Assembly (NCBI GenBank): GCA_945861635.1
Contig: CAMAWH010000044.1
Coordinates: 1 to 41,522 of the forward strand
Source of the DNA: Klebsiella pneumoniae
GTDB lineage: Bacteria; Myxococcota_A; UBA796; SXON01
DNA length: 41,522 nt
Direction of reading: 5' to 3'
Shown: in pieces, positions 23,905 through 31,542 of the stretch
Numbering within the stretch: position 1 is the first letter of the stretch
Layout of the letters: each line of letters begins with the position of its first letter
Made by a program: the position numbers and the translations under genes
Notes under the pieces: generated by a model
The model's database searches: none
The model's input: only the letters and a program-made list of their open reading frames with translations
Told to the model about the DNA's origin: nothing

Positions 23905-25238
23905 TGGAGCGTGTCCACCTTGTCAGTCTGGGCTGTCCGAAAAACCGGGTGGATTCTGAGGTAATGGTGGGAAAACTGCGGTCAGGACCGTTCGAGTTGG
24001 TGGACAGCCCCGAGGCCGCGGACGTCATCGTTGTGAACACCTGCTCCTTCATTCGGCCGGCAACGGAAGAGTCGATCGAGACGGTGCTGGAAATGGCCGA
24101 GTTCAAGAAGGCGGGTACGTGTAAAAAGCTGGTTGTCACGGGGTGCATGGTCCAGCGCTACGGTGCCTCCCTGGAGACAGAGTTTCCAGAAGTCGACCAC
24201 TTCCTCGGCACGGGGGAATATCATAGGATCGATGAGGTATTGAACGCGAGAGAGGGTGCGGCCGCGCGGTCCTACGTGGATACGCCGCTCTACATCCACG
24301 ATGAACTCTCGCCGCGCATCCACTCCTGGTCGGCGCACTCCGCCTACCTCAAGCTGTCGGAGGGCTGCGATCACCGCTGTGCCTTCTGCATCATTCCGCA
24401 GCTGCGCGGCAAGATGCGCTCGCGTACGGTGGCGTCCCTCGTCACGGAGGCGCGGCACCTTGCCGAACAGGGTGTCGTGGAGCTGAATCTGGTGGCGCAG
24501 GATTCCACGGCGTACGGTCGCGACCTTGGCGATGGCTCCGACCTCGGGACGCTGCTACGGGCACTCGGCCGGGTTGACGGATTGCGGTGGATTCGCCTGC
24601 ACTACGTGTACCCGCTCGGCGTTCCGGAGGGCGCGTTGCGCGCCATCGCCGAAGAGGAAAAGGTGGTCAAGTACCTCGACATGCCGCTTCAGCACGCGAG
24701 CGGGCGCATGTTGAAGGCCATGCGGCGCGGCGTGAGTCGCGATGGGCAGGAAAAGATTCTCCACCGTGTGCGTTCTCTTGTGCCAGGCATCGTCGTGCGC
24801 ACCACGTTCATCGTCGGCTTCCCCGGCGAAACCGATGCGGATTTCGCCGAATTGCTCGATTTTGTGAAGGCCGAACGCTTCGATCGGGTCGGTGTATTCA
24901 CCTATTGTCAGGAAGATGGCACCCCCGCTGCCACGCTCCCAGATCAGGTGGACGAGTCGATCAAGGTGTCCCGCCAGAAGGCGCTGATGCAGGCCCAGGC
25001 GCGCATCTCGCGCGAGAAGAATCGTGCTCTTGTCGGCAGAGAAGCAGTTGTTCTGGTTGACGGACCAAGTAAAGAAAGTGAGCTTCTTTTTGTGGGACGG
25101 CTTCCGACGCAGGCCCCCGACGTTGACGGGCAGGTGTACCTGAATGAGGCACCCGAGGACATCCGCGCCGGTCAGTTCCGCACGGTTCGAATTTCGCGCG
25201 CCACCGCGCACGATCTCGTCGCGGACGTCCTCGATTGA
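23904..25238 (+). CDS. rimO: Ribosomal protein S12 methylthiotransferase RimO
   Basis: This 444-residue radical-SAM enzyme adds a methylthio group to a conserved Asp of ribosomal protein S12. The N-terminal domain opens MERVHLVSLGCPKNRVDSE and holds the three Cys of the auxiliary iron-sulfur cluster (C11, C47, C81). The radical-SAM cluster motif is C155-DHR-C159-AF-C162. A C-terminal TRAM domain (about 375-440) should bind RNA or protein. The LGCPKNRVDSE opening separates RimO from MiaB. The start overlaps the lolA stop (TGATG), so the two are translationally coupled. It ends 292 bases before the second stator operon. Confidence 0.96.
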   Translation: MERVHLVSLGCPKNRVDSEVMVGKLRSGPFELVDSPEAADVIVVNTCSFIRPATEESIETVLEMAEFKKAGTCKKLVVTGCMVQRYGASLETEFPEVDHFLGTGEYHRIDEVLNAREGAAARSYVDTPLYIHDELSPRIHSWSAHSAYLKLSEGCDHRCAFCIIPQLRGKMRSRTVASLVTEARHLAEQGVVELNLVAQDSTAYGRDLGDGSDLGTLLRALGRVDGLRWIRLHYVYPLGVPEGALRAIAEEEKVVKYLDMPLQHASGRMLKAMRRGVSRDGQEKILHRVRSLVPGIVVRTTFIVGFPGETDADFAELLDFVKAERFDRVGVFTYCQEDGTPAATLPDQVDESIKVSRQKALMQAQARISREKNRALVGREAVVLVDGPSKESELLFVGRLPTQAPDVDGQVYLNEAPEDIRAGQFRTVRISRATAHDLVADVLD

Positions 25239-25451
25239 TGCTGGCGGCCGAATGCGCCGCGCCACGGGTGGGCAATCGGCGTCGCGCACAACTCCTTTAC
25301 AGGTGAGAGTGTGTACCGTCGGACGCCGCGTTTACGAGAGATTTTCGCCAAACGCGGTCCCAGGGGGGCCCCGCCGTGGGGTGCCGTGGTAGACTGCCGC
25401 ATCGCGCCGGCTGGTCCGGTGCATTCTTCATCGCGTCGCGTTGTAGTTGAC

Positions 25452-25480
25452 TTGACAAGGCTCCCCACCGGGAGTCTATT
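25452..25480 (+). promoter_or_regulatory. Strong sigma-70 promoter with dyad in the spacer
   Basis: A perfect -35 TTGACA (25452-25457) and TCTATT (25475-25480, four of six) are separated by 17 bases. The spacer contains CTCCC-CACC-GGGAG (25461-25474), a five-base inverted repeat placed where a repressor or activator could act. It lies 50 bases before the start of the second TolQ-like gene, giving a leader of roughly 40 bases. This is the best promoter match in the window. The rest of the 292-base gap after rimO (25239-25451) shows G/C-run hairpins but no gene I can support. Confidence 0.6.
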
Positions 25481-25530
25481 CCCCCGACACCCGGTCCGCG
25501 CGCAAGCAAGGGCCCTCGGCTGGAGAGTTC

Positions 25531-26223
25531 ATGGACGGCTTGGTTGAGTTCTTCCAACAGGGCGGGCCTTACATGCTCGTCAATCTGCTCTTCGTCGTGC
25601 TGTCACTAGCCGTCGTCGTCGAGCGCTTCTACTCACTTTTTCTGCGCTACGGAATGAGTGAAAAGCCGTTCATTGCGGCCGTGGATCGCTACCTTCAGGC
25701 TGGCAACATCGAGGCCGCCGCAAAGGTGTGCGCCACGTCGCCTGCACCGGCGTTGTCGCGCGCTACCCGGAACATGTTGAAGCTGATGCGCAACGGCTAC
25801 GAGAGTCCAGTCATGGCGGTTGAAGAATCGCTGATGGAGGTTCGTCCGATGGTCATGGCGCGTGTGCCGTGGCTCTGGTCGATAGCCAACATCGCGACGC
25901 TCGTCGGCCTCATCGGCACGATCTCCGGCCTGATCAACTCGTTCCGCGCAGTCGCGGTCGTTGCGGCGGACCAGAAGGCGGCTGCGCTTGCCAACGGCAT
26001 CTCAGAAGCCATGAATAATACGTTCTTCGGCCTCTCCATCGCCGTGTTCTGCATCTTCATGCACCTGATTCTCAACAATCAGGCCTCGAAGATCGTCGAA
26101 CGCGCCGAGCACGCCCTGTTTCACTTTGTGAACGTGCACGCGCAGTGGCGCAAGGGCTATCGCCCTCCGGAAGGCGGAAGCGGTGGCGGGGACAAGAGCC
26201 AGCCGTCGGCAGGAGCGCGGTAG
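25531..26223 (+). CDS. MotA/TolQ/ExbB-family proton channel subunit (stator 2)
   Basis: A second TolQ/ExbB paralogue of 230 residues. Transmembrane segments lie at about 14-37, 115-137 and 158-183, with the family phrases TLVGLIGTISGLINSF (123-138) and ISEAMNNTFFGLSIAVF (157-173). The C-terminus is a Gly/Ser-rich hydrophilic tail (RPPEGGSGGGDKSQPS) absent from the stator 1 protein. The gene has its own promoter at 25452 and is followed at once by two TolR-like genes, the AglR-AglQ-AglS arrangement that powers gliding and spore-coat work in M. xanthus. No TonB- or TPR-type output protein is adjacent, so its partner is elsewhere, possibly the cluster at 6303-17241. Confidence 0.93.
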   Translation: MDGLVEFFQQGGPYMLVNLLFVVLSLAVVVERFYSLFLRYGMSEKPFIAAVDRYLQAGNIEAAAKVCATSPAPALSRATRNMLKLMRNGYESPVMAVEESLMEVRPMVMARVPWLWSIANIATLVGLIGTISGLINSFRAVAVVAADQKAAALANGISEAMNNTFFGLSIAVFCIFMHLILNNQASKIVERAEHALFHFVNVHAQWRKGYRPPEGGSGGGDKSQPSAGAR

Positions 26224-26226
26224 CAC

Positions 26227-26691
26227 ATGTCAGGCGGCGGAGGGGAGCAGGAACTGAATCTTGTCCCTTACTTGGACATCATGATCAACCTGATCATGTT
26301 CATGCTCACCGTGACGGCCTACCTTGTCGAGCTGAAGGAGGCCCCGGTGCTTGCTCCAGCGTATGGCGGTGGCGGCGGCGGTGGCGTTCAGAAGGTGTTT
26401 TTGTCGGTCTCCGTGGCTACGGATAGTCTTGCGATCTTGGCGAGCGGCGGAGGTCTCGCGGGTCAGGAATTTCCGAAAAATGCGAAGGGCGAGTATCCTT
26501 ATAAGGACCTGACCTCGGCGCTCCGCACGTACAAGGACACGTATCCGGACCTGTCGGAGAATCTGGTGGTTTTCGGCGCCGCCAAAGTGCCGTATAAGGC
26601 CATCGTGTCGACGATGGACGCTGCCCGCGGCGACGCGAAGCGCCCGTTGTTCCCCGGCATCACGCTTTCGATCGCGGTGGGCGGGAAGTAG
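26227..26691 (+). CDS. ExbD/TolR-family protein, stator 2 first subunit
   Basis: The product has 154 residues. A Gly-rich cytoplasmic tip (MSGGGGEQEL) leads into the helix LVPYLDIMINLIMFMLTVTAYL with the conserved proton-coupling Asp17. The periplasmic part has a Gly run (YGGGGGGG) and an ExbD-like fold with KVPYKAIVSTMDAARG near the C-terminus. Compared with the stator 1 homologue at 14906, this one keeps the Asp. The start is four bases after the TolQ-like stop. It probably forms a heterodimer with the next protein inside the TolQ pentamer. Confidence 0.92.
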   Translation: MSGGGGEQELNLVPYLDIMINLIMFMLTVTAYLVELKEAPVLAPAYGGGGGGGVQKVFLSVSVATDSLAILASGGGLAGQEFPKNAKGEYPYKDLTSALRTYKDTYPDLSENLVVFGAAKVPYKAIVSTMDAARGDAKRPLFPGITLSIAVGGK

Positions 26692-26694
26692 AAA

Positions 26695-27243
26695 ATGTCC
26701 CAGCCGAACCCAACGGAACAAGCGGAGTCGTCGAACGCCACAGACGACGAACTTCTGCTTCGCCGCGCCAAACATCGGAGCAGCGGGGAGTTGATTACCG
26801 GGCTCAACCTGACGGCCATGATGGACGTCATGACGATTCTGCTGGTGTTTCTGCTCAAGCAGTACGCGTCGGCACCGGAAAATATCACGTTGAACGACGA
26901 CCTGCGCCCACCGCCTTCGTCGGCCCCGGACAACCTCGTGCCGGCCGTCAGCGTGGTCATTTCGAAGACCTCGATCATCGTGGACAACAAGCTCGTGTTG
27001 AAGGTGAAGGACGCGGCCATTGTGGCGGATGACCCCACCAAGGCCTACCAGCCGCTCGCAGCGGCGCTGACGCAGCGCGTCGATTTGATCAACGCGGTCA
27101 ACAAACGCGGCGGCGCGCCATTTGACGGGAATCTCATGGTCATCGCCGACGAAGATACGCCGTACGACATTGTCAGCAGCGTGCTTTATCAGGCCGGAAA
27201 GGCGCAGTTCACATCGTACCGCCTGATCGTCCGCCGCAAGTAG
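26695..27243 (+). CDS. ExbD/TolR-family protein, stator 2 second subunit
   Basis: The product has 182 residues. A long hydrophilic cytoplasmic N-terminus (about 1-34, rich in Ser, Glu and Arg) precedes the helix LNLTAMMDVMTILLVFLLKQYA with conserved Asp44. The periplasmic domain ends TPYDIVSSVLYQAGKAQFTSYRLIVRRK, the family's C-terminal helix-strand. It starts four bases after the previous stop. It matches the 15379 protein in its AMMD/SMMD helix motif, so the two stators are built alike, one LD-type and one MMD-type subunit each. It closes the TolQ-TolR-TolR unit. Confidence 0.92.
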   Translation: MSQPNPTEQAESSNATDDELLLRRAKHRSSGELITGLNLTAMMDVMTILLVFLLKQYASAPENITLNDDLRPPPSSAPDNLVPAVSVVISKTSIIVDNKLVLKVKDAAIVADDPTKAYQPLAAALTQRVDLINAVNKRGGAPFDGNLMVIADEDTPYDIVSSVLYQAGKAQFTSYRLIVRRK

Positions 27244-27291
27244 CGTTCATTCGGCGATCACCGGCTACACTGTATGGCGCGGAGGATGATG

Positions 27292-27729
27292 ATGGGAATG
27301 AAGGTGCTGCCCGCCCTGATGCTGTTGATCGCGTGCGGGAACGGTGGCGTTGCGGGTCAGAATACGAAAAAAGAAGGGAACGACACCGGGAATGTGGCGG
27401 ATGCCGATCCCCCTGTGATCGTTTTTGAGCCGTTTTCCGACGCGCAGCCGGCGGATGTCGATATGGCGTTCTCGGCAACCATCACGGATGCCAGTGCGCT
27501 CTTGGTGGTGGAGCTCCACTACCGGCAGGAAACCTCGGGATCCAAGGATTGGAGCACCCTCGCCTTTCGCCCCGGAGACGGGGAGAACGAGTGGACCTCC
27601 AAGATTCCGGCGGAGGAATTGAGGTCAGCCGGCCTCTACTATTATCTGGAGGCGGTGGACACCTCCCAGAACGACGCGGTCCTGCCGAGCGGTTCGACGA
27701 CGAGCTACCACGTGCGCCTCTCGGGGTAG
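27292..27729 (+). CDS. Small lipoprotein with a beta-sandwich-like domain
   Basis: I chose the ATG at 27292 because GGAGG (27281-27285) lies six bases upstream. The ATG at 27274 would place that ribosome site inside the gene. The 145-residue product has a lipobox LIAC (Cys15), a short acidic linker, then a domain of about 95 residues with beta pattern (VVELHYRQETSGSKDWSTL, LYYYLEAVDTSQN) resembling the Ig/FlgD-like modules common in myxobacterial surface proteins. No enzyme motif is visible. It follows stator 2 on the same strand and precedes a glycosyltransferase by one base, so it is likely cotranscribed with both. Confidence 0.8.
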   Translation: MGMKVLPALMLLIACGNGGVAGQNTKKEGNDTGNVADADPPVIVFEPFSDAQPADVDMAFSATITDASALLVVELHYRQETSGSKDWSTLAFRPGDGENEWTSKIPAEELRSAGLYYYLEAVDTSQNDAVLPSGSTTSYHVRLSG

Positions 27730-27730
27730 C

Positions 27731-28468
27731 GTGCGTTCGCTTTCGGTCGTTCTTCCGGCGTTCAACGAGTCGAAAAATATCGGCCGCTCCGTCCGTCTCG
27801 CGCTCGGTGTGCTCGACGGGCGCGGTCTTGAGGGTGAGGTCATCGTGGTGGATGACGGTTCGTGGGACGACACGCCCGCAGTCGCGGCCGCGGCGGGAGA
27901 CTCCCGTGTCCGGATTCTCAGGCACCCACGGAACATCGGCTACGGTGCGGCGCTCAAGACGGGCATTTTTGCAGCCCGCATGGAGCATGTCTTCTTCACC
28001 GACGCCGATCTACAGTTTGATCTCGACGAACTTGGCAGGCTGGAAGGATGGGCCGGGGGCTACGACATCATCGTCGGGTATCGCGCGGAGCGCCGTGATC
28101 CCTGGGTGCGTCGGTTGAACGCCTGGGCGTGGAATCATCTGGTGGATGGGCTGTTCGATCTGGGCGTTCGAGACATCGATTGCGCGTTCAAGGTGTTTCA
28201 TCGCCGTGTTTTCGACATCGTGGAGATCCAGAGCGTCGGCGCCTTCGTGAACAGCGAAATCCTGGTGCGTGCCCGCGCTGCAGGGTTTCGCATCAAGGAG
28301 GTTCCGGTGTCGCACTACCCCCGGCGAGCCGGTGTCGCGTCCGGGGCCAACCCGCGCGTGATCGGCCGGGCGTGTGTGGAACTGGTGAGAATGCACGCGG
28401 ACCTTCGTGCTCAGCAGCGCGCAGCAGCGGCGCCGCTTATTTCACGACGATCCGTCGAAGTTCGTTGA
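27731..28468 (+). CDS. Family 2 glycosyltransferase, DPM1-like
   Basis: This 245-residue GT-A enzyme has the N-terminal nucleotide-binding signature LSVVLPAFNESKNIGRSV, VIVVDDGSWDDT and the metal-binding FTDADLQFD. The acceptor-side segment DIDCAFKVFHRRVF and the loop EVPVSHYPRRAG match polyprenyl-phosphate sugar transferases. It has no C-terminal membrane segment. It probably moves a sugar from a nucleotide donor to a lipid phosphate for later use by a GT-C enzyme; the GT-C-like protein at 37456-39423 is a candidate user, which is inference. GTG 27731 starts one base after the lipoprotein stop. Its last 32 bases overlap the 3' end of the convergent ctpA. Confidence 0.9.
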   Translation: MRSLSVVLPAFNESKNIGRSVRLALGVLDGRGLEGEVIVVDDGSWDDTPAVAAAAGDSRVRILRHPRNIGYGAALKTGIFAARMEHVFFTDADLQFDLDELGRLEGWAGGYDIIVGYRAERRDPWVRRLNAWAWNHLVDGLFDLGVRDIDCAFKVFHRRVFDIVEIQSVGAFVNSEILVRARAAGFRIKEVPVSHYPRRAGVASGANPRVIGRACVELVRMHADLRAQQRAAAAPLISRRSVEVR

Positions 28469-29594
28469 TCGCAGCGGCGAGCTGCGCGTCCGCGGCGATC
28501 CGCTCCGGCAGCGAGCCGGCGACGCTCGGCGGGTTGGCCAAGGCGACCTCGATGTCCGGCGTGATGCCAGTACGATCACCTATAGGTTCGCCTTTCGGTA
28601 GATAGTACCTCGCGATGGTGAGTTTGAGGGCCGAGCCGTCCTCGTACTCGAACACGCTTTGCACGGAGCCCTTTCCGTACGAGCGCGCGCCGACGATCGT
28701 TGCTCGGCCTGCATCGCGCAGGGCGCCCGCAACGATTTCGGCGGCGCTCGCGCTCGACCCGTCGATGACCACCACCAACGGCCAGGTCCAGTCGGTCGGA
28801 TCGGCATGTGCTTCATAGGTATGCTCCCCGTCCGAGCGCCCGCGCGTCGAGACGATGCGTCCACTGGACACAAACAGGTCGACCACGGCGATCGCCTGAT
28901 CGATGCGCCCGCCCGGATTGCCTCGCAGGTCCAGAACGGCGCCGCGAACGGCGCCCAACCCGCGCACGCCCACGACCAGTTCTTCGGAAACGCGCTCGCG
29001 GAAGGACGCGACGCGCAAATACGCGAGCCCGGACGGCATCAATACTGACTCCACGGCGGCCTCGACGACGCGCGCGCGGAGAACGGCCACGCGGCGTTCC
29101 GTTCCTGCACGGGCAATCGTCAACAAAACGGCTTCGCCCTCCTTCCCCTGTACTCTCGCCGATGCGTCGTCCGTGGACAGCCCGGCAACAGCGATGCCGT
29201 CCACAGCTACGATGCAATCTTCCGGCAGGATTCCGGCGCGATCGCTCGGTCCGCCGCGAGCGGTCGTCGTAATGCGGAGTCCGCATGAATCCGATACCGT
29301 GTTGGCGCCAATGCCGACGTATTCACCAGATGAGTGCGCACGTATTCGTTTCCACACACCGGGGTCCATGAAGCTGGAGTGGGGGTCGAGCGCTGCGTCC
29401 ATGCCGTCGAGCGCGCGGTAGACGAGCGCCTCCTGGGAAACCGGATCGACGTAGCTGTTCCGAATTTGGGTCAGGACCCGCGCGAAGAGGTCCAGCCCGG
29501 CGTAGGGATTGTTTGCGCGGGCCGATCCGACCACACCAAACGCCACACCTCCGATGAACCAAAGGCCCGCTCGTACCCACGCCCTCGAGCTCAC
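28437..29594 (-). CDS. ctpA: C-terminal processing peptidase, S41 family
   Basis: A periplasmic Ser-Lys protease of 385 residues. One N-terminal hydrophobic segment (about 9-25) acts as a signal or anchor. Residues about 90-175 are a PDZ domain (GEYVGIGANTV, GILPEDCIVAVDG). The S41 core follows with LDLRGNPGGRID (221-232), the nucleophile in SSASAAEI (Ser283) and Lys308 in SYGKGSVQ, the 25-residue spacing of Tsp/CtpA enzymes. The start is GTG 29594, overlapping the stop of the EnvC-like gene (GTGA). A longer frame running back to 30695 merely reads through the two genes upstream. In many bacteria CtpA enzymes degrade peptidoglycan hydrolases or process envelope proteins, which fits its operon with ftsEX and envC. 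Confidence 0.93.
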   Translation of the reverse strand: MSSRAWVRAGLWFIGGVAFGVVGSARANNPYAGLDLFARVLTQIRNSYVDPVSQEALVYRALDGMDAALDPHSSFMDPGVWKRIRAHSSGEYVGIGANTVSDSCGLRITTTARGGPSDRAGILPEDCIVAVDGIAVAGLSTDDASARVQGKEGEAVLLTIARAGTERRVAVLRARVVEAAVESVLMPSGLAYLRVASFRERVSEELVVGVRGLGAVRGAVLDLRGNPGGRIDQAIAVVDLFVSSGRIVSTRGRSDGEHTYEAHADPTDWTWPLVVVIDGSSASAAEIVAGALRDAGRATIVGARSYGKGSVQSVFEYEDGSALKLTIARYYLPKGEPIGDRTGITPDIEVALANPPSVAGSLPERIAADAQLAAAINELRRIVVK

Positions 29595-30649
29595 GGCGCG
29601 AGCCACTCCGCGGGGTCCTGGGGCGTGCCGTTGTATCGAACCTCGAAGTGTAGGCGATAGGCGTCGCTTTCCGTGAGTCCTGTGTTTCCGACAAGCCCGA
29701 GCACGTCCCCCGCCCGGACGTTCTGGCCCTGCGCGACGCGAAGCCCGTTGGCATGCGCGTACAGCGTCGTGTACGACCCGTGTTGGATCATCACGACCTG
29801 TCCGTATCCCCGTACATACCCGGACCGATTCACCGTGCCATCGGCAACGGCGCGAAACGGCGTGCCGAACGACGCCGCGATGTCGATGCCGAGATTCTGC
29901 GTGCGCTCGGCAGACGCCGGGTCCAGATAGGGACCGAAACCGCGCAATAACTTTCCAGCGACCGGCCGCGGCAGCCGACCCTTCTGCGTGCGAAAGCTTG
30001 CTGCGTCCCCTGCCGGGGAAACGGGTGTTGATTCCGTGTATCTCAACGTGAGTGCGGAGGAGACGGCCGACTGCGCGTCCGTCCTTTCGTGCAGGGCGCG
30101 CGCTGCGAGTGGCGGCTTGCGTTGAATGTCGCGCAGGAGAGCGATGCGCCGCATGCGTTCTGTTTCCAGCGTGCTCCGGCGCGCCTCCAGCCCGGCGCGC
30201 AGGCTTGCCGCGTTTTGGGCCGCGGCGTCCGCTTTTTTCACGGATTCCAGTCGCGCGATCGCGAGGTCCGCAAATTCCCGTGCTTGCGCCTCCTGACGTG
30301 CGATGACCGCGATCACGTAGTGCGCGCGCCGGCGCAGCTCTGCGGCATCCTCCGCGCCAAACAGCAGCCGGAGGATGCCATGTCGTTTGATTTTGTAGAG
30401 GGCGCGTACCAGCGTCGTCGTCCGCTCTTTCCGCGCGGCGATCGCGGCCGTTGCTTTGGAAACGCGGGCCGACTCGACCTCGTGGGTGGCTACGGCGGCG
30501 GCCGTTTCGGCGACCATCCCGTCCAACTGCACGGTGATCGCGGCGATTTGCGTGTCGTACGCCTCGATCTCGCCGAGAATCTGGCGCTCCTCTGGCGCCA
30601 GCGCGCGCGCGATGGTGACCCAAAGAAGCAGGACGGTCGACGCGCTCAC
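29591..30649 (-). CDS. EnvC-like murein hydrolase activator with degenerate LytM domain
   Basis: The product has 352 residues. A short signal (about 1-17) is followed by a long coiled coil (about 20-185, many charged heptads), a linker and an M23/LytM domain (about 230-350). Zinc sites are incomplete: the first His of HxxxD is Asn252 (NLGID, Asp256 kept), and the C-terminal HxH is R332-L-H334. E. coli EnvC likewise has a degenerate LytM domain; it does not cut murein but activates amidases under FtsEX control. The coiled coil is the part that binds FtsX. GTG 30649 overlaps the ftsX TGA (GTGA), and the gene ends overlapping the ctpA start in the same way. A longer frame to 31072 reads back through ftsX and is not the gene. 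Confidence 0.93.
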   Translation of the reverse strand: MSASTVLLLWVTIARALAPEERQILGEIEAYDTQIAAITVQLDGMVAETAAAVATHEVESARVSKATAAIAARKERTTTLVRALYKIKRHGILRLLFGAEDAAELRRRAHYVIAVIARQEAQAREFADLAIARLESVKKADAAAQNAASLRAGLEARRSTLETERMRRIALLRDIQRKPPLAARALHERTDAQSAVSSALTLRYTESTPVSPAGDAASFRTQKGRLPRPVAGKLLRGFGPYLDPASAERTQNLGIDIAASFGTPFRAVADGTVNRSGYVRGYGQVVMIQHGSYTTLYAHANGLRVAQGQNVRAGDVLGLVGNTGLTESDAYRLHFEVRYNGTPQDPAEWLAP

Positions 30650-31542
30650 GGCACCTGTCCCAAAAATCTTTTGACCGCGCCCCACGCCGCGGCACATCCG
30701 ACGGCGACGCCGGCCGTGAATAGCATCAGCAGCCATGACGCGGACAGGAACGGGAAGGCGGCCGAGCCGAACGCTACGGGGAGCAGCATCCCCACCTTCG
30801 CGGCCAAGACGGCGTGGCTCAAGTACAAGAGCCCGAGCGCAATGGTTGCTCCGAGCGCACCCTGTGCGGCGCCCTCGACGAGAAAGGGGGAAAGAATGTA
30901 TCGATCTGTGGCGCCGACCAGCCGCATGATCTCCAACTCGTCGCGACGCGCAAAAACGACGAGATGGATGGTATTGCCGACGAGAAAGAGCGCGGACATG
31001 GCGATCAGAACTCCAAGCCCAATGCCGAGGATGCTGAAAATCTCGATGCCCGTATGGATGCGCGCAACCCATTCTTGCCCGTAGTCGATGTCGTCATACA
31101 GACCTGTCGTCTTCAGATCCGCCGCGAATGCGGATAGTTGCCCCGCGGTGCTGTGACCCCGCCTCAGTGTCACCTCCAGCGAGGCGGGCAAGGCATCGGC
31201 GCCAAGTTCGGCGAAAACCGGCGCCAATTCCGGCATACGCGCCGTCATCCACGCCTGCGCCTCCGCCTCGCTGACGTACCGCACCGCCGCGACGTCGGGC
31301 CGCGTCGTGAGGGCTGCCTGCGCGGCTATCCGTGTTTCCGCCGAAATCGTAGGCACGAAGTACGCGGAAACGTTGACGTCCTTCTCCCAGCCGTCCACTG
31401 CGGCGCGCAGATTAAAAACCACCAGCGCATAAAGCCCTGCGAGCAAGACGGCCGCAGCAATCACGCCGGTGCTGACAATCGCAAGGTAGGTGTGTTCGCG
31501 CGCGCCACGCCAGGCCCGCGACAGCGTCGAAACAGTGCTCAA
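30646..31542 (-). CDS. ftsX: Cell-division ABC-like permease FtsX
   Basis: The product has 298 residues and the FtsX layout: a cytoplasmic N-terminus, transmembrane segment 1 at about 21-43, a periplasmic loop of about 120 residues (45-165) that should bind the EnvC-like coiled coil, and three further segments at about 168-195, 220-242 and 265-290. The cytoplasmic loop FARRDELEIMRLVGATDRYI, between the second and third segments, is the family's FtsE-coupling motif. ATG 31542 overlaps the ftsE stop (ATGA). With FtsE it forms the complex that transmits ATP-driven movement across the membrane to peptidoglycan amidase control at the septum. Confidence 0.95.
   Translation of the reverse strand: MSTVSTLSRAWRGAREHTYLAIVSTGVIAAAVLLAGLYALVVFNLRAAVDGWEKDVNVSAYFVPTISAETRIAAQAALTTRPDVAAVRYVSEAEAQAWMTARMPELAPVFAELGADALPASLEVTLRRGHSTAGQLSAFAADLKTTGLYDDIDYGQEWVARIHTGIEIFSILGIGLGVLIAMSALFLVGNTIHLVVFARRDELEIMRLVGATDRYILSPFLVEGAAQGALGATIALGLLYLSHAVLAAKVGMLLPVAFGSAAFPFLSASWLLMLFTAGVAVGCAAAWGAVKRFLGQVP

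Noticed and set aside
25239..25451. G/C-run hairpins after rimO as a terminator
   Set aside because: Stems of C and G runs are present around 25362-25385, but no T-run follows, so intrinsic termination is not supported.
29595..31072. Upstream extensions of the ctpA and envC-like frames
   Set aside because: These in-frame extensions run back through the coding regions of the preceding genes. The GTGA overlaps at 29591-29594 and 30646-30649 give the natural starts.
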